Of a stretch of DNA of 64,000 bases, positions 16,859-25,447 are shown piece after piece. The number at the start of each line of letters is the position of its first letter. Position 1 is the stretch's first letter. Under the pieces are notes generated by a model. The model was given only the letters and a program-made list of their open reading frames with translations, was not told the DNA's origin and did not search any database. The stretch covers positions 2,666,001 to 2,730,000 of the forward strand of contig NC_014100.1 in the NCBI RefSeq assembly GCF_000092285.1, written 5' to 3'. Position numbers and translations under genes: made by a program. Origin of the DNA: Caulobacter segnis ATCC 21756 (GTDB lineage: Bacteria; Pseudomonadota; Alphaproteobacteria; Caulobacterales; Caulobacteraceae).

Positions 16859-17905
16859 CTAGGCCAGCGGCGGGGCCGCCGAGTCCCTCTGGACGAGGCT
16901 ATAGTCCAATTGGCGCGCCGCGACCCGGGCGCGAAGCCGCTCATCGCCGAATCCGTCGATCAGCATCTCGACGGCGGCCTCGGCCATTTCGGCGGTCGGC
17001 TGATGGACCGTGGTCAGGCGCGGCCAAGCCGCTTCGGCCGTCGGCGTGTCGTCGAAACCGACCACGGAGAGATCGCGCGGCACCGACAGTCCGTGCTTGG
17101 CGGCGGCGGCCAAGGCGCCCACCGCCATCTCGTCATTAGCCGCGAAGATCGCTGTCGGACGCTCGGGCAAGGCTAGCAGGCGCTCCGTCGCGTCAAAGCC
17201 GGACAGACTGAGAAACTCGCCCTTGGCGATCCACTCGGGCCGGGGCTCGACGCCTCGGTCCCGCAGAGCCTCGATATAGCCTTGCCGCCGACGCGTCGCC
17301 GAGCCGTGATCGGCGGGACCATCGATAAAGGCGATCCGTCGATGGCCCATGTTCCACAGCCGCAGGGTCTGCTCCCGCGCCGCCTTGCGATCGTCCATGA
17401 AGACGTACGGCGAGCGCTCGAACTCGCGGTGCGGCGCGATGCGCACATAGGGCAGACCCGCCGTCTCGACCGCCGCCAGAACCTCGGGATCATCGCAGGT
17501 CGGGGGGGTCAGCACCACGCCGTCGAACCGGGCGTCGCGCAAACCTTCGGCGAACCCCTGGACGCCACCTACAGCCTCGGGCGGCAGAACTTGCTCGACC
17601 ACCAGATGGTAGCCCGCCCGCCGACAGGCGCGCATGGCGCCCACCTGCACCTCGCCCACATAGTGATAGGCCCCGACGCGCATGAAGATCACGCCGATGA
17701 GATAGCTGCGGCGGCTGGACAGCGAGCGGGCCGAGACGTTCGGGCGATAGCCCATCGTCGTGACGATCTCCAGGACCCGCGCCCGGGTCTCGTCCCCCAC
17801 GCCCTCTTCCTGGTTGATGACGCGCGAGACCGTCTTGATGGACACGCCCGCGGCTCGGGCGATATCGACGATCGTGATTTTCCCGGTTGGCGGATCGCGC
17901 TGCAT
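16859..17905 (-). CDS. LacI-family transcriptional repressor
   Basis: A 348-residue repressor. The N-terminal helix-turn-helix is I-V-D-I-A-R-A-A-G-V-S-I-K-T-V-S-R-V-I (12-30), followed by the hinge (N-V-S-A-R-S-L-S-S-R-R) and a sugar-binding periplasmic-type domain with F-A-A-N-D-E-M-A-V-G-A near residue 255. The frame stays open 30 codons further upstream, but the family start (M-Q-R-D-P-P) at 17905 matches the usual length and follows an AGGTG. It is upstream of the glycoside operon in the same direction and should repress it until a mono- or disaccharide is present. A separate palindrome abuts its own start. Confidence 0.9.
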   Translation of the reverse strand: MQRDPPTGKITIVDIARAAGVSIKTVSRVINQEEGVGDETRARVLEIVTTMGYRPNVSARSLSSRRSYLIGVIFMRVGAYHYVGEVQVGAMRACRRAGYHLVVEQVLPPEAVGGVQGFAEGLRDARFDGVVLTPPTCDDPEVLAAVETAGLPYVRIAPHREFERSPYVFMDDRKAAREQTLRLWNMGHRRIAFIDGPADHGSATRRRQGYIEALRDRGVEPRPEWIAKGEFLSLSGFDATERLLALPERPTAIFAANDEMAVGALAAAAKHGLSVPRDLSVVGFDDTPTAEAAWPRLTTVHQPTAEMAEAAVEMLIDGFGDERLRARVAARQLDYSLVQRDSAAPPLA

Positions 17906-18238
17906 ACGGCGACACCTATCGAAATCGATAGCGTGAAGCGAGGATTTCAAGGCCAGGATGTCGCGACTTGTCGATCGACAACAGAACTCCACCAAGTCCG
18001 CGACATCAATATGCGCCGATATGGACCTACGGCCATTCGCCCAAAGCGTTTGCGAACGTCAGCGATGAGCCAAAAGCGGACCTTGGCGCCTGGCCGGAAT
18101 ATGGACGCGCCAAAAGCGATCTAGAAGACGTAGGACCTGCCGTCCCTCGCGCAAAGCGTGCGACTGAAAGCTCCATGTAAGCTTGAGCTCGCATAGCCTG
18201 ACCGCCGCACGAAAGCGGACTTGTCGGACCTGAGTAAG
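17906..18238. other. 333-bp divergent intergenic region
   Basis: It lies between the LacI gene (minus) and the second mipA-like gene (plus). Apart from the palindrome at 17916-17931 I see no conserved structure, repeat or gene. Confidence 0.5.
17916..17931. promoter_or_regulatory. palindrome at the LacI gene start, candidate autoregulatory site
   Basis: Arms CTATCGA and TCGATAG are separated by AA, ten bases upstream of the LacI start codon. Its sequence is unrelated to the GACAACGTTGTC operators of the operon. Either the repressor recognises two unlike sites or another regulator controls this gene. Confidence 0.5.
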
Positions 18239-19024
18239 ATGAAGCTCCCCCTTCTGACCCTTTGCCTGATCCTTCCGGCGGCCAGCGCCGCGCGCGCCCA
18301 GGATGGCGATGGCTTGCGCCTGTCCCTGGGCGCGGCCGGCGTCTATCGCCCCGAGTTCAAGGGCTCAAAGGACTATGAGTTCAAGCCCCTGCCCTTCGTC
18401 GCCCTGCGCTATGGCCGGGGCGACTACTACGTGGCCCTCGAAGGCCCCTCGCTGCGCGTCAATCTCGTACCGGGCGGTTTCGTGGAAGCCGGCCCGATGA
18501 TCACCTATGATCGCGGCCGCGACGATGACATCAAGAACCTGACCGTGCGCCGTCTGGGCGAGATCGACGCCGCCGTGAACGCCGGCGTGTTCATCCGCAA
18601 GCGCTTCGACGTCGGGCAGGACGCCTTGTCGGTCGGGATCGAGGCTCTGACCGACACCGGCAAGGTCCACGAAGGCAAGCTGGCGCGCTTCGAGGTCGCT
18701 TACGACCGTCAATTGACCGACCGCTGGAGCCTGGGTGTGGACGCTTCGGCGACCTGGGCCGACCGCAAGTACATGCGGACCTACTATGGCGTCTCGGCGG
18801 CTGGGGCCGCGGCCAGCGGCCTGACGCCGTACACCGCCAAGGCCGGGGTTGAGTCCGTGGATGTCGGCGCCAGCCTGCGTTACAAGATCAGCGATCGCTG
18901 GAGCGCCTTGGCGCGGGGCGGTTATAGCCGGCTCGTTGACAGTGCGGCCGACAGCCCCATAGTCGCCCGCGAAGGCTCCGCCAATCAGGGCCAACTCGTC
19001 TTCGCCCTGATGTACAGCTTCTGA
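18239..19024 (+). CDS. MipA/OmpV-family outer membrane protein (second copy)
   Basis: A 261-residue protein with a clean Sec signal (M-K-L-P-L-L to A-R-A-Q-D). It shares the MipA/OmpV signature with the protein at 7495: G-V-Y-R-P-E-F-K-G-S early, Y-Y-G-V-S-A-A-G-A-A-A-S-G-L near residue 185, and D-S-P-I-V then a terminal M-Y-S-F. ATG 18239 is preferred to a TTG at 18221 because it places the positive residue next to the hydrophobic core. The response regulator follows after 5 bp, so the two are co-transcribed. Such pairing suggests that the two-component system senses envelope stress and sets the level of this porin or scaffold. Confidence 0.85.
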   Translation: MKLPLLTLCLILPAASAARAQDGDGLRLSLGAAGVYRPEFKGSKDYEFKPLPFVALRYGRGDYYVALEGPSLRVNLVPGGFVEAGPMITYDRGRDDDIKNLTVRRLGEIDAAVNAGVFIRKRFDVGQDALSVGIEALTDTGKVHEGKLARFEVAYDRQLTDRWSLGVDASATWADRKYMRTYYGVSAAGAAASGLTPYTAKAGVESVDVGASLRYKISDRWSALARGGYSRLVDSAADSPIVAREGSANQGQLVFALMYSF

Positions 19025-19029
19025 CCCCC

Positions 19030-19725
19030 ATGCGCGCCCTGCTGATCGAGGACAATGTTCGGCTCGGCGAAGCGACCACCCGGTCGCTGGTCAAGGCCGG
19101 CTTCACGGTCGACCTCTTCGACACGCTGGAAGACGGCTGGCACGCCTGGCGTAGCGTGACCTACGACGTGGTGATCCTCGACATCATGCTGGGTCGCGAA
19201 AACGGGCTGGACCTGTTGGCCCAGGCTCGCGCCGCCGGCCTGCGCACGCAGGTCCTGATGCTGACCGCCCTGGGCAGCGTCGACCAGCGAGTTCAGGGGC
19301 TGGAGCGCGGCGCCGACGACTATCTGGTCAAACCCTTCGCGATCGAAGAACTGGTGGCGCGTCTGCGGGCGCTGGGACGTCGACCGGACCTGACGGCCGA
19401 CGTCCTGCGCTACGGCGATATTGAGTACGACCAGGGCGCGCGGGAGATCTGCGTCGGCGAAGCGCGCCTGCCGCTGTCACGAGGCGAGAGCATTGTGCTG
19501 GAACGCTTCCTGCGCCATCCCGACCGTGTTGTGACCAAGGCTCAGTTGGGCGACAGCCTGCACAGCCTGGACCAGGACTACACCGACAACTCCATCCAGG
19601 TGCACGTCCATCGCGTGCGCCGGAAGATGGCCGAACTGGGCGCCGACGTGACGATCCGCGCCCTTCGGGGCCTGGGCTACATGGCCGTCCGGTTACCGCC
19701 CGCAGGAACCGGCGCGACCGACTGA
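19030..19725 (+). CDS. OmpR/PhoB-class response regulator (QseB/PmrA-like)
   Basis: A 231-residue regulator. The receiver domain (1-115) has acidic pocket E7-D8, phosphoacceptor Asp51 (V-I-L-D-I-M-L-G), Thr near 79 and Lys in D-Y-L-V-K-P-F. The winged-helix DNA-binding domain (about 125-220) ends in R-A-L-R-G-L-G-Y-M. The start codon follows the mipA-like stop by five bases with no Shine-Dalgarno, implying translational coupling. Its last 49 bp overlap the 3' end of the histidine kinase gene on the other strand. Confidence 0.92.
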   Translation: MRALLIEDNVRLGEATTRSLVKAGFTVDLFDTLEDGWHAWRSVTYDVVILDIMLGRENGLDLLAQARAAGLRTQVLMLTALGSVDQRVQGLERGADDYLVKPFAIEELVARLRALGRRPDLTADVLRYGDIEYDQGAREICVGEARLPLSRGESIVLERFLRHPDRVVTKAQLGDSLHSLDQDYTDNSIQVHVHRVRRKMAELGADVTIRALRGLGYMAVRLPPAGTGATD

Positions 19726-20786
19726 TCGCAGCGATGGCCTTGCGGCCGGAAGTCGAGCTCGAAACACGCGCCACGCTCGACGGAAGCCAACCGCGCCGCG
19801 CCGCCGTGCCGCTCCATGATCTGGCGCACGATCGACAGGCCCAGGCCAGCGCCAGCCCCGCTCGGATTCCCGCGATTGAAGCGTTCGAACACCCGGTCCC
19901 GGATCTGGGTCGACACGCCGGGCCCATCGTCGCTGACCCGCACCACGCCGTCGGCGGTGACCGCCACGAGGATCTCGGCGCCGGGGGGCGTATGGCGGAC
20001 GGCGTTCTCAAGCAGATTGCGCAGAGCCGTCTCCACAAGCCCTGCCTGGCCGTCGAGCGAGAGCGCCTGGACCGCGCTGTCGAAGCTGAGCGTCCGACCG
20101 CTGGACAGGATGAAGCTGGCCATATCGCTGGCTACGTCTTGCGACAGCGCGACCAGGTCGAAGCGCGTATCGGCGCCCAAGGCGCCGCCCTCGGCCTCGG
20201 CCAATGCGAGGAGCTGGGCGATCAGTCGACCCAGCCGCTCGAACTCCTCGCTGGCCGCCTGGCGCTCGCCCGGCTCCAGAAGGCTCTCGACCTGGGCCCG
20301 CAGCGTCGCCAGCGGCGTGCGGAGCTCGTGCGCGGCGTTGGCCGAGAAATCCCGCTGCGCGCGCAGACCCGTCTCCAGCCGATCGAGAGCGGCGTTAAAG
20401 GCCTCGACCAGCGGGGCGACCTCGCGCGGCGCACTCTCGACCGGCAGGCGGGCGTCTATGGTCGCGGGACCGATGTCGCCGGCCAGCCTCGACAGCCGCC
20501 GCAGGGGTCGCAGGCCGATGTGCAGGGTCAAATAGACGCCGACCATCATCAGGCTCACCAGCAGCAGGATCTCCGTCGCGCTGTTGGTGATCTCGGCCAA
20601 GAGGCGCGCTGGTTGCATGCGCTGAAGCAGCGACATGGCGTGCTCTTCTGGCGTGTCGCCGTTGGCCATGGCGAACAGAATCGTGGCGGCGACCGCCAGC
20701 AGGACCAGCGGCGCGAGCATCCGCATCAGCGACGGGCCGCCCAGTGTTCGAGACAGACGCATCAAGGCCCGGCGCGTCATCGACAT
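19677..20786 (-). CDS. sensor histidine kinase, inner membrane
   Basis: A 369-residue kinase with two transmembrane helices (about 22-42 and 72-92) around a short periplasmic loop of some 30 residues, then HAMP (93-145), HisKA with phospho-His153 (S-A-N-A-A-H-E-L-R-T-P), and HATPase_c with the N box (L-R-N-L-L-E-N-A-V-R-H) and G boxes (D-D-G-P-G-V, G-A-G-L-G-L-S). The start at 20786 has AAGGGAG four bases upstream, inside the end of mlaC. It is presumably the partner of the response regulator with which it overlaps tail to tail, and it is read from the mlaA-mlaC transcript. Such a tiny periplasmic loop suggests sensing within or through the membrane. Confidence 0.9.
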   Translation of the reverse strand: MSMTRRALMRLSRTLGGPSLMRMLAPLVLLAVAATILFAMANGDTPEEHAMSLLQRMQPARLLAEITNSATEILLLVSLMMVGVYLTLHIGLRPLRRLSRLAGDIGPATIDARLPVESAPREVAPLVEAFNAALDRLETGLRAQRDFSANAAHELRTPLATLRAQVESLLEPGERQAASEEFERLGRLIAQLLALAEAEGGALGADTRFDLVALSQDVASDMASFILSSGRTLSFDSAVQALSLDGQAGLVETALRNLLENAVRHTPPGAEILVAVTADGVVRVSDDGPGVSTQIRDRVFERFNRGNPSGAGAGLGLSIVRQIMERHGGAARLASVERGACFELDFRPQGHRCDQSVAPVPAGGNRTAM

Positions 20787-21334
20787 GTTTCTCCCTTGCG
20801 CTGGCGTCCCCTCGACCGGTGCGCGTCGACCAGCCAGATTCCGCGATATTCCATGTCGATCAGCCGCCATCCGCCCACCGATCGAAAGACGCGCCAGGAC
20901 ATCTGGATCGGCGCGAAGGCGCGGCGGTCCCGGACCGTGAAACGGACGACGACCTCATCAAGCTTGGGAGCCGTCGATCCCAGCAGGGTGAAATCGTCGG
21001 CGGACCCGCACCAGAGCCGTCCGTCATAGGCATGTCCGACATGGGAGGCGAGCGTCGCCGCGAAGCGCTGTCGCCGCGCCGGAGTCAGCCCGGAGGCGCG
21101 AGCGCCTAGGATCAAGTCCGCGATACCTCCGACGTCCGCGACCCGGACCATGGCCGAAGCGAAGGCGCCCGCCCGGCTGGACGGGGTCAGGGTCGCGTCG
21201 GCCACGATGCGCAGAAGATCCCGCACGGTCTCGGCCACGAAGGCTTCGGCTTCCGGCTGGCCGACGAGGACCGGCCATGGCCCGGGCAGCGCGCATTCCA
21301 TGAGAACGCGCCAAGGACTGAAGCGATAGGTCAT
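20777..21334 (-). CDS. mlaC: MlaC/Ttg2D-family phospholipid-binding protein
   Basis: A 185-residue protein of the MlaC/HpnM/toluene-tolerance family. It has V-R-D-L-L-R-I-V-A-D, then a helical stretch ending in R-Q-R-F-A-A-T-L-A-S-H-V, a beta sheet (V-V-V-R-F-T-V-R-D-R-R-A) and the terminal W-R-L-I-D-M-E-Y-R-G-I-W-L-V. In the Mla pathway MlaC ferries phospholipids between the outer membrane MlaA complex and the inner membrane. No signal peptide is visible and an in-frame stop lies just upstream of the ATG, so export is unexplained. It starts 6 bp after mlaA and overlaps the kinase by 10 bp. Confidence 0.82.
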   Translation of the reverse strand: MTYRFSPWRVLMECALPGPWPVLVGQPEAEAFVAETVRDLLRIVADATLTPSSRAGAFASAMVRVADVGGIADLILGARASGLTPARRQRFAATLASHVGHAYDGRLWCGSADDFTLLGSTAPKLDEVVVRFTVRDRRAFAPIQMSWRVFRSVGGWRLIDMEYRGIWLVDAHRSRGRQRKGETCR

Positions 21335-21340
21335 GCGCGA

Positions 21341-22135
21341 TCAGGGCTCGATCTTGGCCGCATCGAAGTCTGGCAGCACTTGGGCGCCGCCGCGAGCCTG
21401 GCGAACCATGTCCGCTCGATTCTGCAGGTAGACGGACCGCATCATCGCATAGGGATCCGCCGCGTCGTCCAGGGCGCGAAGAAAGCCGTCGGCGTTGGCG
21501 CGCCCGTCGAGCATGGTGGCGCTAGAGCGGATGGCGCCGAACATTTTCGGACCGCCAGCCGTGGCCATGGCGACGGGATCAGTCATCATATCGACCAACT
21601 GGCCGATGCCGTCTCGCAAGGTGGTCGGCCCCATCAGCGGCAGGACCAGATAGCGCCCCGAACCGGCGCCGTAACGTCCCAGGGTCTGGCCGAAATCACC
21701 CCGGTGGCCTTCCAGGCCCAGCTTGCCGCCAACGTCGAACAGGCCAAGCCCCCCAACCGTCGTGTTGATCAGAAAGCGCGAGGCCGTCACGCTGGCCGCG
21801 CGCGGGCGACCCTGAGCCAGATCGTTGATGGCGGTGCGCGGCTCGGCCAAGTTGGCCACGAACGAGGACACCCGGCCGCGAACGACGCGCGGCGTCACCT
21901 TCATGTACCCCCGTCCGATCGGTCCGATGAGGACGCGGTCGAGGCCCTGATTGAATTTGAAGGTCTTTCGATTGAGCCCCTCCCATGGATCGTGTGCGAG
22001 GGGACCGACTTCCCGCGTCAATTCAAGCGGGAGTTCGGGGAGGGCTTTTGCCAGGGCGTGGTGCGGCGCGGCGTATGCCAAGGTCAGGCTGGTGATCAGC
22101 CCGAGGCGACGGGCGGCGGAGAACGACTTGGTCAT
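21341..22135 (-). CDS. mlaA: MlaA/VacJ-family protein
   Basis: A 264-residue MlaA protein with the family signature D-P-W-E-G-L-N-R-K-T-F-K-F-N near residues 49-62 and conserved R-F-L-I-N-T-T-V-G-G-L-G-L-F-D-V (about 121-136), D-F-G-Q-T-L and L-P-L-M-G-P-T-T-L-R-D. MlaA removes misplaced phospholipid from the outer leaflet of the outer membrane. The leader (to A-L-A-K-A) has no lipobox cysteine, whereas the canonical protein is a lipoprotein. No mlaBDEF genes are in the window. It heads the mlaA-mlaC-kinase operon, with GGAG nine bases before ATG. Confidence 0.88.
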   Translation of the reverse strand: MTKSFSAARRLGLITSLTLAYAAPHHALAKALPELPLELTREVGPLAHDPWEGLNRKTFKFNQGLDRVLIGPIGRGYMKVTPRVVRGRVSSFVANLAEPRTAINDLAQGRPRAASVTASRFLINTTVGGLGLFDVGGKLGLEGHRGDFGQTLGRYGAGSGRYLVLPLMGPTTLRDGIGQLVDMMTDPVAMATAGGPKMFGAIRSSATMLDGRANADGFLRALDDAADPYAMMRSVYLQNRADMVRQARGGAQVLPDFDAAKIEP

Positions 22136-22548
22136 GACGTTGGGCTCCAGGAAGGATGCCCCGCCCTATGGCCGCCGTAGCTTGCTTGAAGCTTTCTGTG
22201 TGAGACGTCCCATCCGCAGGGGGCGGGATGGCGCCAGAAGCAGCCGTTGCGCGCCTCTATGACCCGATGCTTTGCACCCCTCCCCAAAGTCCGCCCCGTT
22301 GGGAAGGGCAGCGCCATCCAACTCGCCGTCCAAGGCCTGCCTCCATAGTTTCGGGTCTTGAACGTCATTTTGGGCTGCGGTCGGATAGTCGCGGCGCCGT
22401 CTAAGTGGTGTACCCGAGACGGCGCCCAACATTTGAAGCGCAACGCCTTGCGTGGACATCATTCACGGACCGGGCGCTCGACCGAGCACCCGGTCCGATT
22501 TTCTATGGCTTGAGGCGCTCCCTCTGGGGCGACGGGGTTGGTTTCGAC
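22136..22548. other. 413-bp divergent intergenic region
   Basis: It separates mlaA (minus) from the hybrid kinase (plus). The half next to mlaA shows no structure I can support. The half next to the kinase holds two strong stem-loops and a T-run (22393-22503), described separately as a candidate small RNA. Confidence 0.6.
22393..22503 (+). ncRNA. candidate structured small RNA with terminator
   Basis: Two stem-loops lie in a non-coding stretch. The first has perfect 10-bp arms GGCGCCGTCT (22393-22402) and AGACGGCGCC (22417-22426). The second has arms GGACCGGG (22467-22474) and CCCGGTCC (22489-22496) with an inner GCTC/GAGC pair, directly followed by GATTTTCT, which is the form of an intrinsic terminator on the plus strand. 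No plus-strand gene precedes it, so it must end something short. A TTGAAC about 40 bp before the first stem could be a -35 element, but no good -10 is seen. Confidence 0.45.
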
Positions 22549-25077
22549 ATGTGGTTGATGGCGCGTCGCGAGCGGCGCCGAGCAATGTCTCCGGCACTTG
22601 GCTTCCTGGCTTTGGCCATCATCCTCCCCCTGACAAGCGGCGCGGCGATGGCCGAGTCGCGCGTCGAGCGGCTTCAGGCGCTCGGCGACCAGATCCGCGC
22701 GCATCACGGACGGCTCTCATCAGCCGATATCGAGACGGCCGGCGCGGCCGCGATGGGCTCCTCCGGCCGCAAGCGCTTCTACGGCCTGTGGCGCACTCTC
22801 AGTTACTACCGCGACAACGCCGAACACGCCGATTTCGAGCGTTGGGCCGCGCGCACCCGCGCGCTCGCCGCGCGCGATCATGACCAACCTCTCGCGGCGA
22901 TGGTCATGGTGCTGAGCAGCTCGAAGACCGCGACCGACGCCCCGGGGCGCAAGGCCGACTTCGCGGCATGGACGCGCGCCGCCCAAGGCAACGCCGATGT
23001 CGGCCACGTCGTCGAGCTGGAGCGGTTGCGGATCGCAGCGGCCCAGGATCAATGGGCGGCGGCGACCCGTACGGGCGCGCGACTAATCGACACGACCCAG
23101 GAGGATCCCCTCACCCAGCCCATCGCGGCCGAGGCGCATACGCTGATGTCGCGGGTCGCGGCCGAACTTGGCGACGACGGCGGGGCGCTCGATCATCTGG
23201 CCGACGCGGCCGCGCTCGATCGCAAGATCGGATCGAAAACCCATGACGCTGAACGGGTTTATAATCTAGCGCTTCTCGCGGTGAAGGCGCGCGAATTCGC
23301 CTCGGCCGAGATGTTGTGGCGGTTACACGGCGACCTGATCACCACGTCTGGCGGTCCCCGGGCTTGGTTTTTCCACGCCTACCTGTGCGCGGCGATCGCC
23401 GACGCGCAAGGAGAACCGCGCCGCGTCCTCGACTGCTTGCGGCCGGTTACGCTGGCCCTAGATCAGGCCGACGACAGCTGGACGGTTTCGGCCCTGCGCC
23501 TGCGTCTGAAGGCCCGCGCCCGCCTGGGGGATGTGGCTGACGCGCGCTCGGACCTTGCCCGCATGCGCGCCGCGCCAGCAGCGCTCAGAGGCGAGGACGA
23601 GTTCGAGCAGTTGAGCAGCGCCTATATCCTCCGGGCCGAGGGCAAGAGCATGGCGGCGTTCGACGCCTTGGAAAAATCCCGCCAGCGGACGCTTGAGCGT
23701 CTTCATGATGATCATCAACGCAAGGTGTCGGATATCACCGCGGCCCTGCGCACCGCGCTGGACGCCGAGCGCGTGAAGGGCGAGCGGGCAGAACGCGAAG
23801 CCCATTTCCAACGCCGCCTGTCGCTCGCCTGGGGCGTTGTCGCCGCCCTGCTCGCGATCGTCACGCTCGGCGCGGCGGCCTTCGTGCTTGAGCAGCGCCG
23901 GACAGCCAAAGCGCTCGCGCGGGCCCAAGCCCGGGCCGAAGCCGCCAGCGAGGCCAAGTCGACCTTTCTCGCCACGATGAGCCACGAATTGCGCACGCCG
24001 CTCAATGGCGTGCTCGGGCTGGCCCAAGCCTTGAAGCTGGAGCCTCTCGAACCTGGAGAGCGAGAGCAGGTCGACCTGATCGAGGACGCCGGGCGCAATC
24101 TTCTGACCTTGCTCAACGATGTGCTGGACCTGTCCAAGATCGAGGCCGGCAAGCTGCAGATTGCGCCGCTGCGCGCCGACCTGAGGCGCAAATGCGAGCG
24201 CCTGGGCAAGATCCACGGCGTGCTGGCCGCGGAGAAGGGCATAGGCCTGACTCTCGACATCGACGACACGCCCCCAAGCCTGATCTTCGATCCGGTCCGT
24301 GTGCGCCAGTGCGTGTCCAACCTGCTGTCGAACGCCATCAAGTTCACCGAGACGGGCGGCGTGGTGCTGAGTGTGCGGTGCGAGCCTACTGGCGACCACG
24401 AGATGATGGCCTATATCGCGGTGAGCGACACGGGCATTGGCATGTCGCCCGAGACCTGCGCGCGCTTGTTCGGCGCGTTCGAGCAGGCCGACGCGACCAC
24501 AGCGCGTAGGTTCGGCGGCACGGGGCTTGGTCTCAACATCACACGCCGCCTCGCCAAGCTGATGGGCGGCGACGTCACGGTCGAGAGCCGGGAGGGAGAA
24601 GGCTCGACCTTCACCTTGAGCTTCCGTTGCCAGGTCCCCCTGGCGGAGCCGTCGAGCCAGCCGCAGATGGACGACCTCTCCGCCTCCCCGCCAGCCAGGT
24701 TGAAGATCCTGCTGGTCGAGGATCATCCGGTGAACCGCAAGGTGATCGCGCTGATGCTGGCCCCGTTGGGCTGCGCGCTGATCGAGGCCGAAAACGGCCA
24801 GATCGCGCTCGACCTTTTGGCCACCGAGCCTGTCGATCTGATCCTTATGGACGTGAACATGCCCGTGCTCGGCGGCCTTGAGGCCACGCGCCGCGTACGC
24901 TCCGATCTTGGCCTCGACGAAATCCCGATCATCGGCCTGACCGCCGACGCCATGGACCACCAACGCCAGGCTTGCCTGGACGCCGGCATGAACGATGTTC
25001 TGACCAAGCCCCTGGAGATGACCGCGCTGCACTCGTCGATCGCCCAGGCGATGGAGGGAGAAGGGTCGCCCCAGTGA
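22549..25077 (+). CDS. hybrid sensor histidine kinase with C-terminal receiver
   Basis: About 842 residues. It has a leader or first transmembrane helix ([12 protein letters not shown]), a periplasmic region of roughly 380 residues rich in alpha-helical repeats (TPR-like pattern), a transmembrane helix at about 424-446, then a coiled coil. HisKA follows with His479 in [11 protein letters not shown], then HATPase_c ([21 protein letters not shown]) and a receiver domain with Asp768 (L-I-L-M-D-V-N-M-P) and K-P-L. A phosphotransfer partner is not nearby. The start is uncertain: ATG at 22549, 22558 or 22585. The helical-repeat sensor suggests protein or peptide recognition. Confidence 0.88.
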   Translation: MWLMARRERRRAMSPALGFLALAIILPLTSGAAMAESRVERLQALGDQIRAHHGRLSSADIETAGAAAMGSSGRKRFYGLWRTLSYYRDNAEHADFERWAARTRALAARDHDQPLAAMVMVLSSSKTATDAPGRKADFAAWTRAAQGNADVGHVVELERLRIAAAQDQWAAATRTGARLIDTTQEDPLTQPIAAEAHTLMSRVAAELGDDGGALDHLADAAALDRKIGSKTHDAERVYNLALLAVKAREFASAEMLWRLHGDLITTSGGPRAWFFHAYLCAAIADAQGEPRRVLDCLRPVTLALDQADDSWTVSALRLRLKARARLGDVADARSDLARMRAAPAALRGEDEFEQLSSAYILRAEGKSMAAFDALEKSRQRTLERLHDDHQRKVSDITAALRTALDAERVKGERAEREAHFQRRLSLAWGVVAALLAIVTLGAAAFVLEQRRTAKALARAQARAEAASEAKSTFLATMSHELRTPLNGVLGLAQALKLEPLEPGEREQVDLIEDAGRNLLTLLNDVLDLSKIEAGKLQIAPLRADLRRKCERLGKIHGVLAAEKGIGLTLDIDDTPPSLIFDPVRVRQCVSNLLSNAIKFTETGGVVLSVRCEPTGDHEMMAYIAVSDTGIGMSPETCARLFGAFEQADATTARRFGGTGLGLNITRRLAKLMGGDVTVESREGEGSTFTLSFRCQVPLAEPSSQPQMDDLSASPPARLKILLVEDHPVNRKVIALMLAPLGCALIEAENGQIALDLLATEPVDLILMDVNMPVLGGLEATRRVRSDLGLDEIPIIGLTADAMDHQRQACLDAGMNDVLTKPLEMTALHSSIAQAMEGEGSPQ

Positions 25078-25447
25078 CCAACAGCACCGGCCGGTGCGAC
25101 CCGCTAGCCTGGCCTCCGCCGCGGCACGGGAGCGCCGCGGGTCATTCGGCTAGCGCCTGGGGCGAGGATGCCAATCCATGCGGAAGCGCGCTCTAATCGC
25201 CACCCATCTCGCGATCGGCGCCTCGGCCGACAGAGGTCGCCGCACAGGCGCCCGTCCGCCGATCCAAATTCGCAGACGACACTCTGCGTTTCACCAACGA
25301 CACTCATCAATCTCCTCCCATGCGCGGACTCGCAAACGCAGCCCTCCGTTTGCCTGGGATGTACCGTTCGTAGTCCGTCACGGCTCTGTTTGCTGAGGTG
25401 CGCATCTCGGCTCCCGTCTCGCCTGAAACCCCCGAAGCCGATCGGAT
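25078..25447. other. 370-bp convergent intergenic region
   Basis: Between the hybrid kinase and the epimerase, which converge. A long hairpin with outer arms CGCTAGCC (25102-25109) and GGCTAGCG (25148-25155) and an inner CCGCGG pair lies just after the kinase stop and may end its transcript. A second small stem (GCAAACG 25332-25338, CGTTTGC 25347-25353) follows. I see no gene. Confidence 0.5.

Noticed and set aside
22132..22462. Two overlapping minus-strand frames of about 100 codons
   Set aside because: No ribosome site, biased composition, and they run through the stem-loop region without protein-like pattern.
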